Assembly (NCBI RefSeq): GCF_003573695.1 | Contig: NC_039358.1 | Location: forward strand, 158,896,920-158,960,919 | Direction: 5' to 3' | DNA: 64,000 nucleotides | Source: Papaver somniferum | Lineage: Eukaryota > Streptophyta > Magnoliopsida > Ranunculales > Papaveraceae | Shown here: positions 35,524 through 46,673 of the stretch, piece after piece | Position numbering within the stretch: position 1 is the first letter of the stretch | Layout of the letters: every line of letters starts with the position of its first letter | Program-made: the position numbers and the translations under genes | Notes under the pieces: model-generated | What the model was told of the DNA's origin: nothing | The model's input: only the letters and a program-made list of their open reading frames with translations | Database searches by the model: none

Positions 35524-36727
35524 ATGGACAGAGGTTCTATCTCTATTAACGTACCACCAGTCTTCGATGGCTCAAGTTACTTATGGTGGAAAATTGCTAC
35601 GCGAGCTTTTCTTCAATCGCGTGATTTTCAATCATGGGTATATTTGGTGAATAGTTATGATGCGCCCGTTGTTGCAGCTGGAGATGGAACTGTTCCCAAG
35701 AATATTGGTGAATATAATGCTGCCGAGATTCTTGCTGCAAAGCAGAATTCTGAAGGGTTAAATGCTATCATACATGCTATTGCCTCAGTCTTTAACACCA
35801 TGTGTCTAATTGCACTAGGTTTAAAGATGCTTGCGATATCTTAGAAACCGTATTTGAAGGAAACTCCAGTGAAAAGAAAGCTAGGCTTCAAAACCTTAAT
35901 TCTGTTTGGGAGAACCTTCGTATAGAAGATGAAGAAACATTTGATGAGTTTAATCACAAAGCGTCTAAAATTGTTAATGCATCTTTTGCATTGGGTAAGA
36001 CTATTCCTGAAAAGGACATTGTGATGAAAATTCTCAGATCGCTGCCATCTAGATACGAGTCTAAGAAGCATGCCATCGTTGAGGGGAATAACCTCAATAA
36101 TCTTTCCAGAAACAGCTTGGTTGGGAAGCTAAAGATCTTTAACCATGAGCATACATCCAAAGTCGGTAAGGATGTTGCCTTTAAAGCACAGAAGAGCACT
36201 AAATTACGTGCCAAAGGTAAAAGTGTTCATGTCTCTGAGGATGATCAGTCTGAGAATGATTTTTCAGATGAAGACCTTGACAAGTCGGTCTCCTTTATCA
36301 CAAGATAGTTTAGGGACCTTCTGTTGAAGAGAAGTAAACGGTTTTCAAGAGACAAACTTAGGTCATCAGACAAACCTCACGGTCGCGTACCTCCTAAAAA
36401 CAGGGATGCTGACGAGGATGATGACGAGGGCATGCCTCATTGCTTTAAGTGTAAGGGTTTTGGAAATTTTGCTAACGAATGCCCAAATCGTAGAAAATAC
36501 ACTGGGAACAAAGGTCTATCTGTAACACTTGATGAAATGTCTGAAACCTATGATTCCGATGAAGGTAGGAAATCAAGTGTAGGTCTCCTTGGTGAAAACA
36601 TCTATTTTGATACTTGTAGCAATACATATATCAACCTCAATGGGTTCGGAGAAGAAGGAAACCCAATCAAGCTGGAAGATTCTCTAACTGGAAACCCTGT
36701 CAGTAATATTTCAGGATCTACTGTATG
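35524..36727 (+). pseudogene. Copia gag, 5' half (copia-3)
   Basis: Begins ATGGACAGAGG at 35524 with INVPPVFDGSSYLWWK, the usual start of plant copia gag (DUF4219-like), followed by the gag core: DILETVFEGNSSEKKARLQ, LNSVWENLRIEDEETFDEF and MKILRSLPSRYESKKHAI. A frameshift near 35795 separates the two parts, and a TAG at about 36306 separates the core from a basic/acidic tail. The knuckle CFKCKGFGNFANEC has Asn where His is expected (Cys-x2-Cys-x4-His-x4-Cys). Tat-B entered at 36727/36728; gag resumes at 45651. The frames after 36600 in the track belong to Tat-B's LTR. Confidence 0.85.
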
Positions 36728-37198
36728 TGTAGGATTAGAATCTCGCAACGATAATATCTCGGCGAAATTATCAACAACACAACACAACAGCACCGCAGAA
36801 CAATTTCAGAAATGATATGATAAACGACGTCAGCTAGGATCACGAGAAAGATGTGATAGTCTTGCGAAAATTAGAGAGCTTGCGAAATTAACATTTGTAA
36901 GGTTGCGAGAATGTCGCAGACCATACCCGAAAATAAAGGACAGATTAGCTGTCATCCACTATGTATTTCCTTATAAATAGTCGATCAAGTTGTAAAGAGG
37001 GGGAGGGATCTTTTTTGAGTAAGAAACAAGTAAATAGGAGAGAGAAAATATAGAGCAGGGGTGATTCTTGATTTCTTTATCTTTTCTTGTAAGAACATTC
37101 AAATATTGATCAATAAAATTAAGAGTGAAAACCTAAAAATGAGTTGATTAATAATGAAATCATATGAGGGGTGTAGTGTAGGATTTCCTGCAACTACA
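36728..37198 (+). repeat. 5' LTR of Tat-B
   Basis: 471 bp, TGTAGGATTAG...GCAACTACA. It contains CTTATAAATAGTCG (36970) as a TATA region and GATCAATAAAATTAAG (37109) as a polyadenylation region. The pair is 45180-45645. Confidence 0.92.
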
Positions 37199-37201
37199 TA
37201 A

Positions 37202-37218
37202 TGGCGCTAGAAACAGGG
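37202..37218 (+). other. Primer-binding site, Tat-B
   Basis: TGGCGCTAGAAACAGGG, 3 nt after the LTR; the TGGCGC start is common in plant Ty3 elements. Confidence 0.75.
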
Positions 37219-37334
37219 AATTATTGAAGATTATTCTAGAAAAAGCTGAAAATTAATATTGAGATTTGTGAAAATTTAGAGTGATTGGTTAAGAATTTTC
37301 CATAATTTCTTGCAATATTGTTAACATTGAAGAA

Positions 37335-40300
37335 ATGGATAGAAGAAGAAATACATCCGAACAACCGACTACTGTTAGAAGAAGCAAGAGAATTGTTGGG
37401 AGAGAAAGCAGTGAAATGGGAGAATCTACTAGAATGAGAAGTAATATAGAAAATCAAATTCAACCACCAATTCAACAAACACTAGTTCAAGGGAGGAATA
37501 CAGATTATGATAGGGTGAGTATACACACTTGGCAATCAAATTCGGCAGAAGAAGTAGAAGAAGAGCAACAAAACAGAAATTATAGACAGGAAGAGAGAAA
37601 TCAAGAAGCATATGAAGGAATAATTCATGGAGATGAGGAAATTGGAGCGTTAGAAACGTTGAGACGAAGAATACATGAAGAAAGAAGAGCTGAGGCAGAA
37701 GAACATGCAAATCTAACAAGGCAAAATCACGAATTAAGGATGGAGAATATAAGACTACATAATAGAAGATCGATAAGTATTACAAAATCATATTCAAGAT
37801 CGACTAGAAGAGAAATGAGGCGAAACTCACCCACAATCAATGCTGGAAACAATATTCAAGAAGATATATCAAATCCTAATGAAGAATATCACGAAAATAG
37901 AGAAAGAGCTGATGATCGTTACGTTCCACAAAATGAAACTTTTGATGATGGGAAAAATGGTGGAAATCAAGAGAACGGACAACGTCAGGGACGAAATGAC
38001 CAAGATGGCGAAGGAAATCGGGAGGAAGGAAGAAGAATTTTACATGAAAGAGAAAATCAAAGAAATCAACAGAAAATTGAAGAAGAAATAGAAAGACATT
38101 ATGCTGAACAAGCACGTTTGATCTGCGAACGTGAAAGATTGAGAGCGGAAATGGAAGAACAAGAGCTTTAGGAGACAATTCGCCAGAACAATCACGACAA
38201 TCGAGAAAGAAGGTGTACACAAAACTGGAATAACGTTAATCTCAATGAGGAGTATGATAGAGTACAGAGAATAGCTGAAAGACAGCGAATGGAATTGATA
38301 AGAAATGAAAAAAATCATGGAGGGGAAAATGAAAGGCATCATCATATGCGAATTCAAGATAGAGATGAGGAAGAGAATCGCAGAAGAAGACGAGATGAGG
38401 ATAATGAAGAAGAAATGCAAAATTTCGCGAGAGAAGATAGATATGAACGCAGAAGAAGAGAGGCGAAATTAAAAAGACCAATGGATCAAGATTCAGGTGT
38501 AAATAAACAAATCTTGAAAGAATTAGAAGAAATGAGAGGAATGCTAAATAATAGAGGAGAAGTAGGCAGAAGACAATTGGATGAAGCAATAGAAGAAGCT
38601 GCGAAAACTCCATTTACAAGGGAAGTACAATTAGGAGGAATACCACTGAAATGCAATTTTCCCGCATTAACCAGCATTTTTGATGGAACAACTTGTGCAA
38701 TTCAACACATTAAAGCCTATGTGAGGTGCACGTTACAATGGGAAAATCATGATGCCGTATTGTGCAAATATTTCGAATCCATCTTAACAGGAGAGGCGTT
38801 AAAATGATTTGAAGGTCTACCAAAGAACACAATAACATCCTTCAATCATTTGCAGACTACATTCTTAGGGGCATATATAAGTAATAATTCCTCGCGACAT
38901 GGTATAGAAGATGTGTTTGGATTAAAACAAAGGATTGACGAAAGTTTGAAGCACCTGACTAAAAGATGGAGAACTATGTGTAGCGAAATGGCTGGCCGTG
39001 TAGATGAGAGATATCTTATATTATCATTTATCAATGCTATGTTTGCAACAAACCTATTGTATGTCCAAATTTTCAGAGTCAAGAATACGATCACAATGAC
39101 TGAATTGCGAGAACTTCAAGAAGAATACATTGCTCTAGAGGAAAGGCAAAATGAAATGGAATCATATCCAGTTGCGAACACCAGCTCACAAACAGCGAAT
39201 GCAAGCTTATTACCCAAGCTAATAAACACAGTAGCGAATACTTCGCAAGTACAACAAAAGAAGGTGACGAGTAACAATCAACAGAAACTGGTGGCTATGG
39301 GAAGCCGAGATCATGAAGAGTATGAAAGAGAAAGAAATTTCTACAATCGTGGTGGAAATAACAAGATTCAAAGACTCGATCAACCACAAGAAACTTATGG
39401 AGGTCAAAGACAAAACTATAATAGAGGACAAGGAGGTCACAAGGTAGTATGGGAAGAAATCAAGATGCCACCTCTAAATGCAAGTGTGGAGAAGATATGG
39501 GAATCTATAATCTTTATGTAAAATATACCAACACCATGGAACATGGGAACGGAACCACCTCCAAACCACAGAAGCCATGAGTTTTGTTCTTATCATCATT
39601 TTCATGGACATACAACAAATGATTGCAGAAATGTAAAAAGAATTATTTTGAGAATGATAGATCAAGGAAAACTAAACGACTTTCTGGTAGGGCATCCACA
39701 ATCTCAACCACTTCCACCACCACCAGAGCATCACAAAGTGAATACGATGAAAAATAAGGAAACATTCTTCATACAAGTTGGTGCAAAAGAAAAAAATCTA
39801 TTATGTCACTCTATCGTACATTCATATAAGAGAATTGAAGATTTTCATGATAATGTTTTGAGTAGAGTGTTCGCAAGAGATAATGATGGAAGAGAAATTA
39901 TGAATATTGCGAAAATCTTGCCACTAGAGGAATGACAGAAACATATCATTTCTTTTACCGCAGAAGAAATTCTAGAAGGAGAAGAGGTGCATGACAATCC
40001 ATTGGTAGTAAAATTAGAAATTAATCCAAAACCGAAAGAAGATGAGGATGATGAAGCTGAAGATTCATGGGCAATTAATAGAATTCTAATCGATACTAGA
40101 AGCTCTGTGAACATTTTATTTTATCATACTTATAAAACCATGGGTGGAAGAGATGATGATCTTATACCATCAACATATAAGATATATGGTTTTAATGGTA
40201 CTGCTAACAAGCCTAAAGGGGAGGTTACTATGCGAATTTTATTGAAAGGAATATCTTCTGAAATCTTATTCTGTGTCGTTGATGTAGAATCACCCTACAA

Positions 40301-40628
40301 TGCGTTGATTGGTCGACCTTGGCTACATGGGACTCTAGGTGTAGCTTCAACTTTCCACAAGCGCATCAAATTCCCTCACCCCAGTGGTGTAGGAATCATA
40401 AAGGGAGATTGGGTTGAAGGAAAGAGGTGTTACGAAACTGAGATAGAATCTTGCGAAGGAAGAGCAAACAAGAAGGAAAACTGGCGACACAAAATCAAAG
40501 ATACACAAAGAAGTGAGAGGTTGATGGTGGATGCAATCGAAAGGAAAATGAGAAGAGATGTTGCGAAACTAATGCTAGCTCAGAATAAAAATGATGAACA
40601 TACCACTACCAAGGAAGCAGTAGCATAA
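37335..40628 (+). pseudogene. Gag-protease of Tat-B
   Basis: One frame from ATG 37335 to a stop at 40626, broken by four in-frame stops (ending 38171, 38807, 39521, 39935). Order: a long Glu/Arg/Asn-rich region (37335-38560); the retrotransposon gag domain (about 38600-39170; VRCTLQWENHDAVLCKYF, LTKRWRTMCSEMAGRVDERY); a zinc-knuckle-like CSYHHFHGHTTNDCRN with RGKL-type tail (39580-39690); and an aspartic protease (about 40075-40380) with ILIDTRSSVNILF and YNALIGRPWLHGTLGV. The protease active-site triplet is DTR instead of DTG, so it should be inactive. Downstream pol is missing. Part of the Tat/Ogre-type gag family; not functional as it stands. Confidence 0.88.
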
Positions 40629-42125
40629 AATAATAAAAAAGCAGAGGATGACAAAGGTAATAAAAACAAGAAATGTATGAATGATTAAGTTATTGCGATA
40701 CTCTCGCAATAAATAAAATTCTCAAAAATACATTTGATTGAATGGAAAAATTGAGATTGCGAAATTCAGATACAATATGATGATTTGCGAGACCCTCGCA
40801 GAGATAATGAATTTTACAGAAGACAATTAGAGAAAAATGACAAAAAAGAAAGGGGCAAACCTTTATGGCGTACACCCTAGTTCGCGAATGCAATTTCGCA
40901 AGAGGCAAATGTAAGACCTAAAGTACGTCATATAAGGGGGTACCTGTTGCATGGCTCAGGGAAAGTCTACACCGCCACCGGAACCTGAGTCATGGAGATT
41001 TGGGGTCAATAAATCCCATCCAGGAGAGGCACCTTGGATTCTCAGCTTAAGCATATGACTTAAGTTGGGCGACTAAGGTAATAAGGACTCTCCCAAGGAG
41101 TGCAGATCTGATCAAGGCGCCGAGGTACACGGTTGAGTCAAAAGTGCCAGGGACGTTTGAAGTGTAATTTGCCATTCTTGACAAGTCTTGGCTTATACTG
41201 CACTCGGCCTGAAGAAAACCCCACTTAGGGTGCAGTCTCGTAACCATAAGCCCTATAGGTAAAAGGGATAAGAGGCTGCGAAAAAAACGGGTTGTTGTTA
41301 AGACTGGATGGGAGGAGATAACCTTGTATGGTAGAAGTACGCCTCCTTGAAGGGGCAACCAGGGGGAGATAAGGGAGGCACCCTCCATTAGGGAGATGAT
41401 AAGTGTCTTAAGAAGCAAATGTCATGAGGCTTTTTATTCGCTTGGATATTAAGGCTTGTCATATTTGTGCATCAATCCTGAGGAGGCAATAATACAAAAG
41501 AAAAGGATAATACGAGATCAATGGGTTTTCGCATGAAAGTGCGAAGACATCCTGCGATTTCGTCGCAAGACGGCAATGTCATGGGGCTTCATTTTCGCAA
41601 GAATATTTAGGCCTGTCATAATGTCGCAACATTACTGAAGAGGCCATAATACAAAAGAAAAAGCTAAGGCAAGATCAATGGGTTTTTGCATGAAAGTGCA
41701 AGGACGTCCTGCGATTTTGTCGCAATGACAAGAGGTGGCATAATAAGACCTTTAATTAGGAAGGAAAAATAAGACCACACAGGAATGAGATTTTAAAAAG
41801 AATCAAAATTCACTTCACATAAGATTGCGAAGTTATACATAATTAACTGCGAAATTGAGGCATAAAATAAGAAAAATTTTATGAAATCTCTCATTTGGAT
41901 TCAAATAACAGAGGCAAGTATGGGAATGAATGAAATTAGAAAATTTTATTTGTCTCCATATGATAAATTTACACAAAGATTCAAAAATTAATGTTTATAC
42001 TGATTAACTGTGTTGCAAGGAAGAATTGTTTTAATGAATGCAGGTCAAAATGAAAGAAACACAAATATACACAAAGAAGGAATAAATGTACAAGTATTAC
42101 AGAGAATCAAAGAAAGAAACAAAGA
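40629..42125. other. Tat-B spacer with 155-bp tandem duplication
   Basis: No coding sequence. A unit from about 41424 to 41578 (TGTCATGAGGCTTTTTATTC...) is repeated at 41578-41735 with substitutions, each ending GTCCTGCGATTTNGTCGCAA-like. Upstream, at 41050-41160, there is a G/C-rich stretch without a frame. Confidence 0.65.
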
Positions 42126-44864
42126 CTACTTCTTAGTTGATCCTTCATTATCTTCATCAGACTTGTTTTCTTCTTCATCTGCGTCAGAATCTTCATCACC
42201 ATTAGAACTTCCATCACCATCAGATTCTTCATCATCAGCTTCGCTATCAGAAATAATCAGACTGGGAATATTCTGTGGGATCTCTTCCAAGAGACAAGGA
42301 TAATCAGAATGAGGAATATTATGATCATCACAAAACATTTGGATAGTTTGATTGCGAAAATGCATAGCATCATTCTTAAAATTCGCAATAGTGATCTTGA
42401 TTTGATTATTTAATCTAGAATACTTGTCGTTGCGAGAAGAAAGATTCTTTGCGAGTTCCTCCTTTTCAGCTTCGAGTTCTTCAATCTTTTCACGATATCT
42501 ATTTTCAGAATCTGCGAGCAAAAGACAATCAATTATTAACTTGATGAAAATTCATAAGAAGCAAAAGATTAGTAAAGAATAGCAGTTAGTAACCTTCTCT
42601 GTCAGAAATCATATCTCTAATCAAGGTTGTATGCTCAACTTGGAGACTAACATTTACACCTAAATCTTTTCTAGCATCATCTAAGATTTTCGCAGCCCAA
42701 ACAAATTCATCCTCACTACTTATAAGAAGACGAGAACGAATTTGATTTTCCCTTTCGCAGAGTTCGATGTTCTTGCGTTTAGCTTCATCTCGTTCAAGTT
42801 GAACTTCAAGAAGAGCCTCTTGGAATTTCTCCAAAGCCTTGGCACCTTGATCAGAGATGTGATCCTTATCATCTATGAGACCGCTAATTTTGGTTCTTAA
42901 CTCATTGGCTTTCTCTTTAGAATCAAGAAGGAGACGCTTAAATCGGTTGGCTAAGCCTAAACTAGATCTATGGTCAATTTCTAAGAGGCGAAATTTAGAT
43001 CTAAGCTCATTTAGAGAAAGAGATGAAATTATATCATTTGAGAAGCTATTTAAGGAATTGTTAAGACGCTCAAGAAGGGTATCATTATCCAAGGCATTAG
43101 GAAATGAACGAGAAGGGTATCTTCATCAGAAAGACCATAAATGTCCTCAAAAAGGATCATTTAAATAAGATAAAACAACAGGATGAATGAATGAATGGAA
43201 AAGAGAAAAGTAACATACCGTAAAGCTGATTATTAGCTTGCTGAAGACTAGAGAAATTGTTCTTATACGAAGAAGAATCAATTTCTAATTGTCTATTTTT
43301 CTCGCGAAGACCTTTAACTTCAGCTTCCAATTCTTCATTCTTTGTGCGAAATTGAAGATTCTTCTTTTCAATATTTTCGCATCTTCTCTCTAGATCTGAG
43401 GCAACAGCAAAAGAAGATTTTCCATCCTGCGAGAAAATATAAAAAATATTAATATAGAAAGAAATTTTGAGTTATGACATTGAAGAAGTAAAAGGATAAA
43501 AGTATACCAGACTATTGAGAGAATGCAAGAAGTCGGGAGTCACTGATCTAGAAACTCCACGAAGAGAGCTATCACCATCCAGTAAAGGGACATCGCAAAG
43601 GGTAGCAAGAGCTTTGCAGGTATTTGCGAATTGGCTATCTCTCATTCCTTGTAGAGAATCATAAAAGAGGCCAGAGAGCTTAGCCATAGAAGATTCAGGT
43701 GGAGAATCTTCACTTGCGGCAAGATCATCATTGTCCTCATCACCCTTGTCACTTTCGGAATTTTCGTGAGGAGGAATATTTGAAGGAGAAGAAGAACGAA
43801 CTTTACTTTTCTTTGAAGGAGGACCAGTTTATTTTTCCCTGCGAAGAGCACCTTTACCTTTATCACCAGTCTTCGCAACATCGGCAGGTTCTTCTACTTC
43901 AGCAATAATCTTCACACACAGATAGAAATAAGAAATGGAAGCAACAGTATACTGTTTAAAATCATAAGAGAAAATTAAAGAAAAATTAAAATCATAAGAG
44001 AAAATTTCTTACCTCATCTGTGTATGAGCGAAGAGCTAACAGAGTACTAGCTTTCCCAGTCCTGTTATAACTATCTTTCATTTTTTGGATCTGCGGAATA
44101 TCGCAAGAGTTAGCGAACAAAATAATAAAAATCAATAAAGAAATATAAAGTGAGTTAAATGGGAAGAAACATACCTCTTTCTCCTTCTCGGGCCAAGATA
44201 AAACCCAAGGTTGATAAGCAGCGAGATTCGCAGGAAGAACATTTGACCCAGCAATGTAGGGTCCTTTTAGCATTAAAGGAAAAACACACCATTTATCATC
44301 TTTGGATTGGCGAGAAGTTGTGTTTTTACCAGAATGCCAGTCAATATCTTGCATGAGAATTTTGGCTTCATCAATATTATCTTTCCTTTTTAAGCGAATA
44401 CCCCAACGAGTATTCTCTTTCTTCATGGAGATAAGTTCATAGTTCTCAAAGAAACTCGCTACTGTGTATTTCTCAGCAATTATCTATGGGTTTGCGAATT
44501 TAGGATCCCTAAGTTCTTTGGAGTACAGATATCCTCTATCAGCACCACGGTTAGCGAACTCTAGCATCAGACGGATGCAGTCCCCACTCAGTTGGAAGAT
44601 AGCTCGCAAAAATCCCGAGTGAGCGAGAATTTCATAAAACAAAGGAAGATCTGGGTCATAAAGAGGAATAGGGAGACCTGCGAGAATCTGACCTAGTGAA
44701 ATTATGATTGATTGATCATCACAATACTGATCAGAGAAAAGTTTGACAGAAATAATTCATTTGGCATTTTCACCAGGAATGGTGGAGAGTGTGAAACCTT
44801 TATCAGCAAGATCTTTTTGGACATATTTTAAATTCTTCTCATGTCTATGACCACTTGGAGACAT
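42126..44864 (-). pseudogene. Antisense six-exon ORF of Tat-B (aORF)
   Basis: Starts at an ATG at 44864. Exons by GT...AG reading on the minus strand: 44864-44175, 44090-44013, 43909-43508, 43427-43219, about 43160-42594, and 42511-42126. Exon 1 resembles the putative gypsy-type transposon (Transposase_28-like) family: SLGQILAGLPIPLYDPDLPL, FQLSGDCIRLMLEFANRG, KWCVFPLMLKGPYIAGSNVLP. Exons 4-6 are coiled coil (LEAEVKGLREKNRQLEIDSS, IEELEAEKEELAKNL) and the end is acidic (DSEADDEESDGDGSSNGDED). Three stops are present (after ENAK and FANP in exon 1, after ALRREK in exon 3) and a small duplication disturbs the start of exon 5. Paralogous to the Tat-A antisense ORF; role unknown. Confidence 0.75.
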
Positions 44865-45165
44865 ATTTGAATATAGAGTATGGGAATGAATAAAAAATAA
44901 GAGGATTGAAGGGAGAAAAAATTACAGCAGCAGAACTTGCAGAAGAATAACAAAGTTGCAGAGATGAGAGAATAAAAATATAAAGGAGATTTTTTTTACT
45001 CGAAGAAATAAAAACCATTAAGACGAAAAGACGTGAGCGGTTGAAAAGCAACGGTTTCAGAAGACGTGTCAAGAAACAAATGGAAGAAAGAATACGTGTG
45101 ATAAATGAAGAATATGAACAGCTGCGGCATTTCTCACATCATTCTCTACTTTGCAGAGAAGATAT

Positions 45166-45179
45166 GAGAAGAGGAAAGA
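45166..45179 (+). other. Polypurine tract, Tat-B
   Basis: GAGAAGAGGAAAGA directly before the 3' LTR start TGTAGGATCAG. Confidence 0.8.
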
Positions 45180-45645
45180 TGTAGGATCAGAATCTCGCAA
45201 CGATAATATCTCAGCGAAATTATCAACAACACAACAGCGTCGCAGAATAATTTCAGAAATGATACGATAAACGACGTCAGCTAGGATCACGAGAAAGATG
45301 TGATAGTCTTGCGAAAATTAGAAAGCTTGCGGAATTAACATTTGTAAGGTTGCGAGAATGTCGCAGACCATACCCGAAAATAAAGGACAGATTAGATGTC
45401 GTCCACTATGTATTTCCTTATAAATAGTCGTTCAAGTTGTAAAGAGGGGGAGGGATATTTTTTGAGTAAGAAACAAGTAAATATGAGAGAGAAAATCTAG
45501 AGCAGGGGTGATTCTTGATTTCTTTATCTTTTGTCGTAAGAACATTCAAAGATTGATCAATAAAATTAAGAGTGAAAACCTAAAAATGAGTTGATTAATA
45601 ATGAAATCATTTGAGGGGTGTAGTGTAGGATTTCCTGCAACTATA
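45180..45645 (+). repeat. 3' LTR of Tat-B
   Basis: 466 bp, near-identical to 36728-37198, ending GCAACTATA (5' copy: GCAACTACA) followed by the duplication GTATG. Confidence 0.92.
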
Positions 45646-45650
45646 GTATG

Positions 45651-46062
45651 TCTAGTTGCTTGCACATCTCAGATACCTGAATACTATCCAAGTTTGACGT
45701 GCTCGTTTTGTTCGATGAAGGGACACGAACTATCAAGGTGTTACAAGTACAAGCACCAAATAAGGTACGCCAACAAACTTCAACGAAGAGCAGATCGATT
45801 ATCAAGGAAGCTGAAACTTGCTCAGAAGACCGCCGAGGTATGTAGGATCTTATCTTCATCTAAGAAGTTGGTTTCCAGGGATAGAGTAAGACCATTTGAA
45901 AAGAAAGTATGGTCGAATCGTTTTGATAGACAGAAGTCTGAAGATTCCTCCCTTGAAGAAAAAGATGGACAAATTGTTGTTCATCGCAACACAACTTGAT
46001 TGTGTTGTTGGGAAAATCTTGTCTCATGTGCCTGATCGAAAAGAGACAAGATTGAGTGTTGA
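45651..46062 (+). pseudogene. Copia gag, 3' part (copia-3)
   Basis: Resumes the gag cut at 36727. It has a second knuckle, CSFCSMKGHELSRC, with all four ligands, then a basic coiled-coil tail (LQRRADRLSRKLKLAQKTAE). The frame reaches a stop at 45999. After about 45960 the alternative frame gives ATQLDCVV, matching STQLDCFV at the end of copia-2 gag, so a frameshift of one base is likely near there. No pol follows. Confidence 0.75.
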
Positions 46063-46230
46063 TTCAGGCTTCAGTAAAGTTTTTCCTTCTTTTCTTAGAT
46101 TTGTTCTTTTCTGTCTATCAAATAAAATAAAAGGTTATTATCGACAATTCTACTCTTTATAGGGTTTCAGAGTTGGGCGTATACGAACCTGTCAATAGGT
46201 TTCGAACCCTACATTCCTTTTTCCTTTTTG

Positions 46231-46242
46231 ACATCCTATATA
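46231..46242 (+). promoter_or_regulatory. TATA-like box upstream of small ORF
   Basis: CCTATATAAGAT lies about 75 nt before the ATG at 46311, a usual plant TATA-to-start distance. A polyadenylation-like AAATAAAATAAAA is at 46120. Suggests a separate internal transcript; inference only. Confidence 0.35.
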
Positions 46243-46310
46243 AGATTGCTTGTTGAGTTAGGTGATTCAATCACACAAATCCAGTTGTTTATAACTGTTC
46301 TCAAAGCACC

Positions 46311-46673
46311 ATGTCAGATGGAAAGGATGTCAACATGATTGTTAAATCTTCAATCTAGGAAAAAGAAAAATCTCTTGTTTCTAAGTCCCTGAAAAGAAAA
46401 ATAAGGAATACAAGAAATCCCAGGGCTGTGCCTTCTAACTCTCAGAAGTTTTCCGATGTTCTTGATGAGTTGAAGGAAGTAAGAAAGGAGATTTGTGAAA
46501 TAAAGACGTTTGTGTCAAAGTCCTTAGAAATTCAGAGAGCCTTGGTACGACATAATCATCCAAGACAGTTCGTTGACATAAACTCCTATCTTCGTGAACC
46601 ATATGTTCCAATGGCTGTTGACAACAAAGAGTTTGGGAATGATGCTGAATTTCTCAAAGGCATTGTCGCCTAG
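46311..46673 (+). pseudogene. Second small ORF of copia-3, unknown product
   Basis: ATG at 46311, one TAG at about 46356, then open to 46671; 120 codons. The sequence begins MSDGKDVNMIVKSS, is basic in the middle (SLKRKIRNTRNPRAVPSNS), then has a predicted helix (FSDVLDELKEVRKEICEIK), and ends EFGNDAEFLKGIVA. No domain recognised. It lies after gag where pol would be expected, with its own TATA-like box. The counterpart is not seen in copia-2 (deleted or never present). Confidence 0.45.

Larger units (their letters stand above)
36728..45645 (+). mobile_element. Tat-B: Ty3/Tat-lineage element with gag, protease and antisense ORF
   Basis: Complete: short LTRs (36728-37198 and 45180-45645), exact target duplication GTATG (36723-36727 and 45646-45650), primer site, gag-protease frame (37335-40628), spacer with duplication, antisense six-exon ORF (44864-42126), and a purine tract before the 3' LTR. 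8918 bp. RT, RNase H and integrase are absent, so the element is non-autonomous. The LTRs are nearly identical by eye, which suggests insertion later than the decay seen in the host copia-3. Confidence 0.92.

Noticed and set aside
37429..38613. Phe/Leu-rich minus-strand ORFs resembling membrane proteins
   Set aside because: They are the complement of the Glu/Arg/Lys-rich gag frame of Tat-B; composition explains them.
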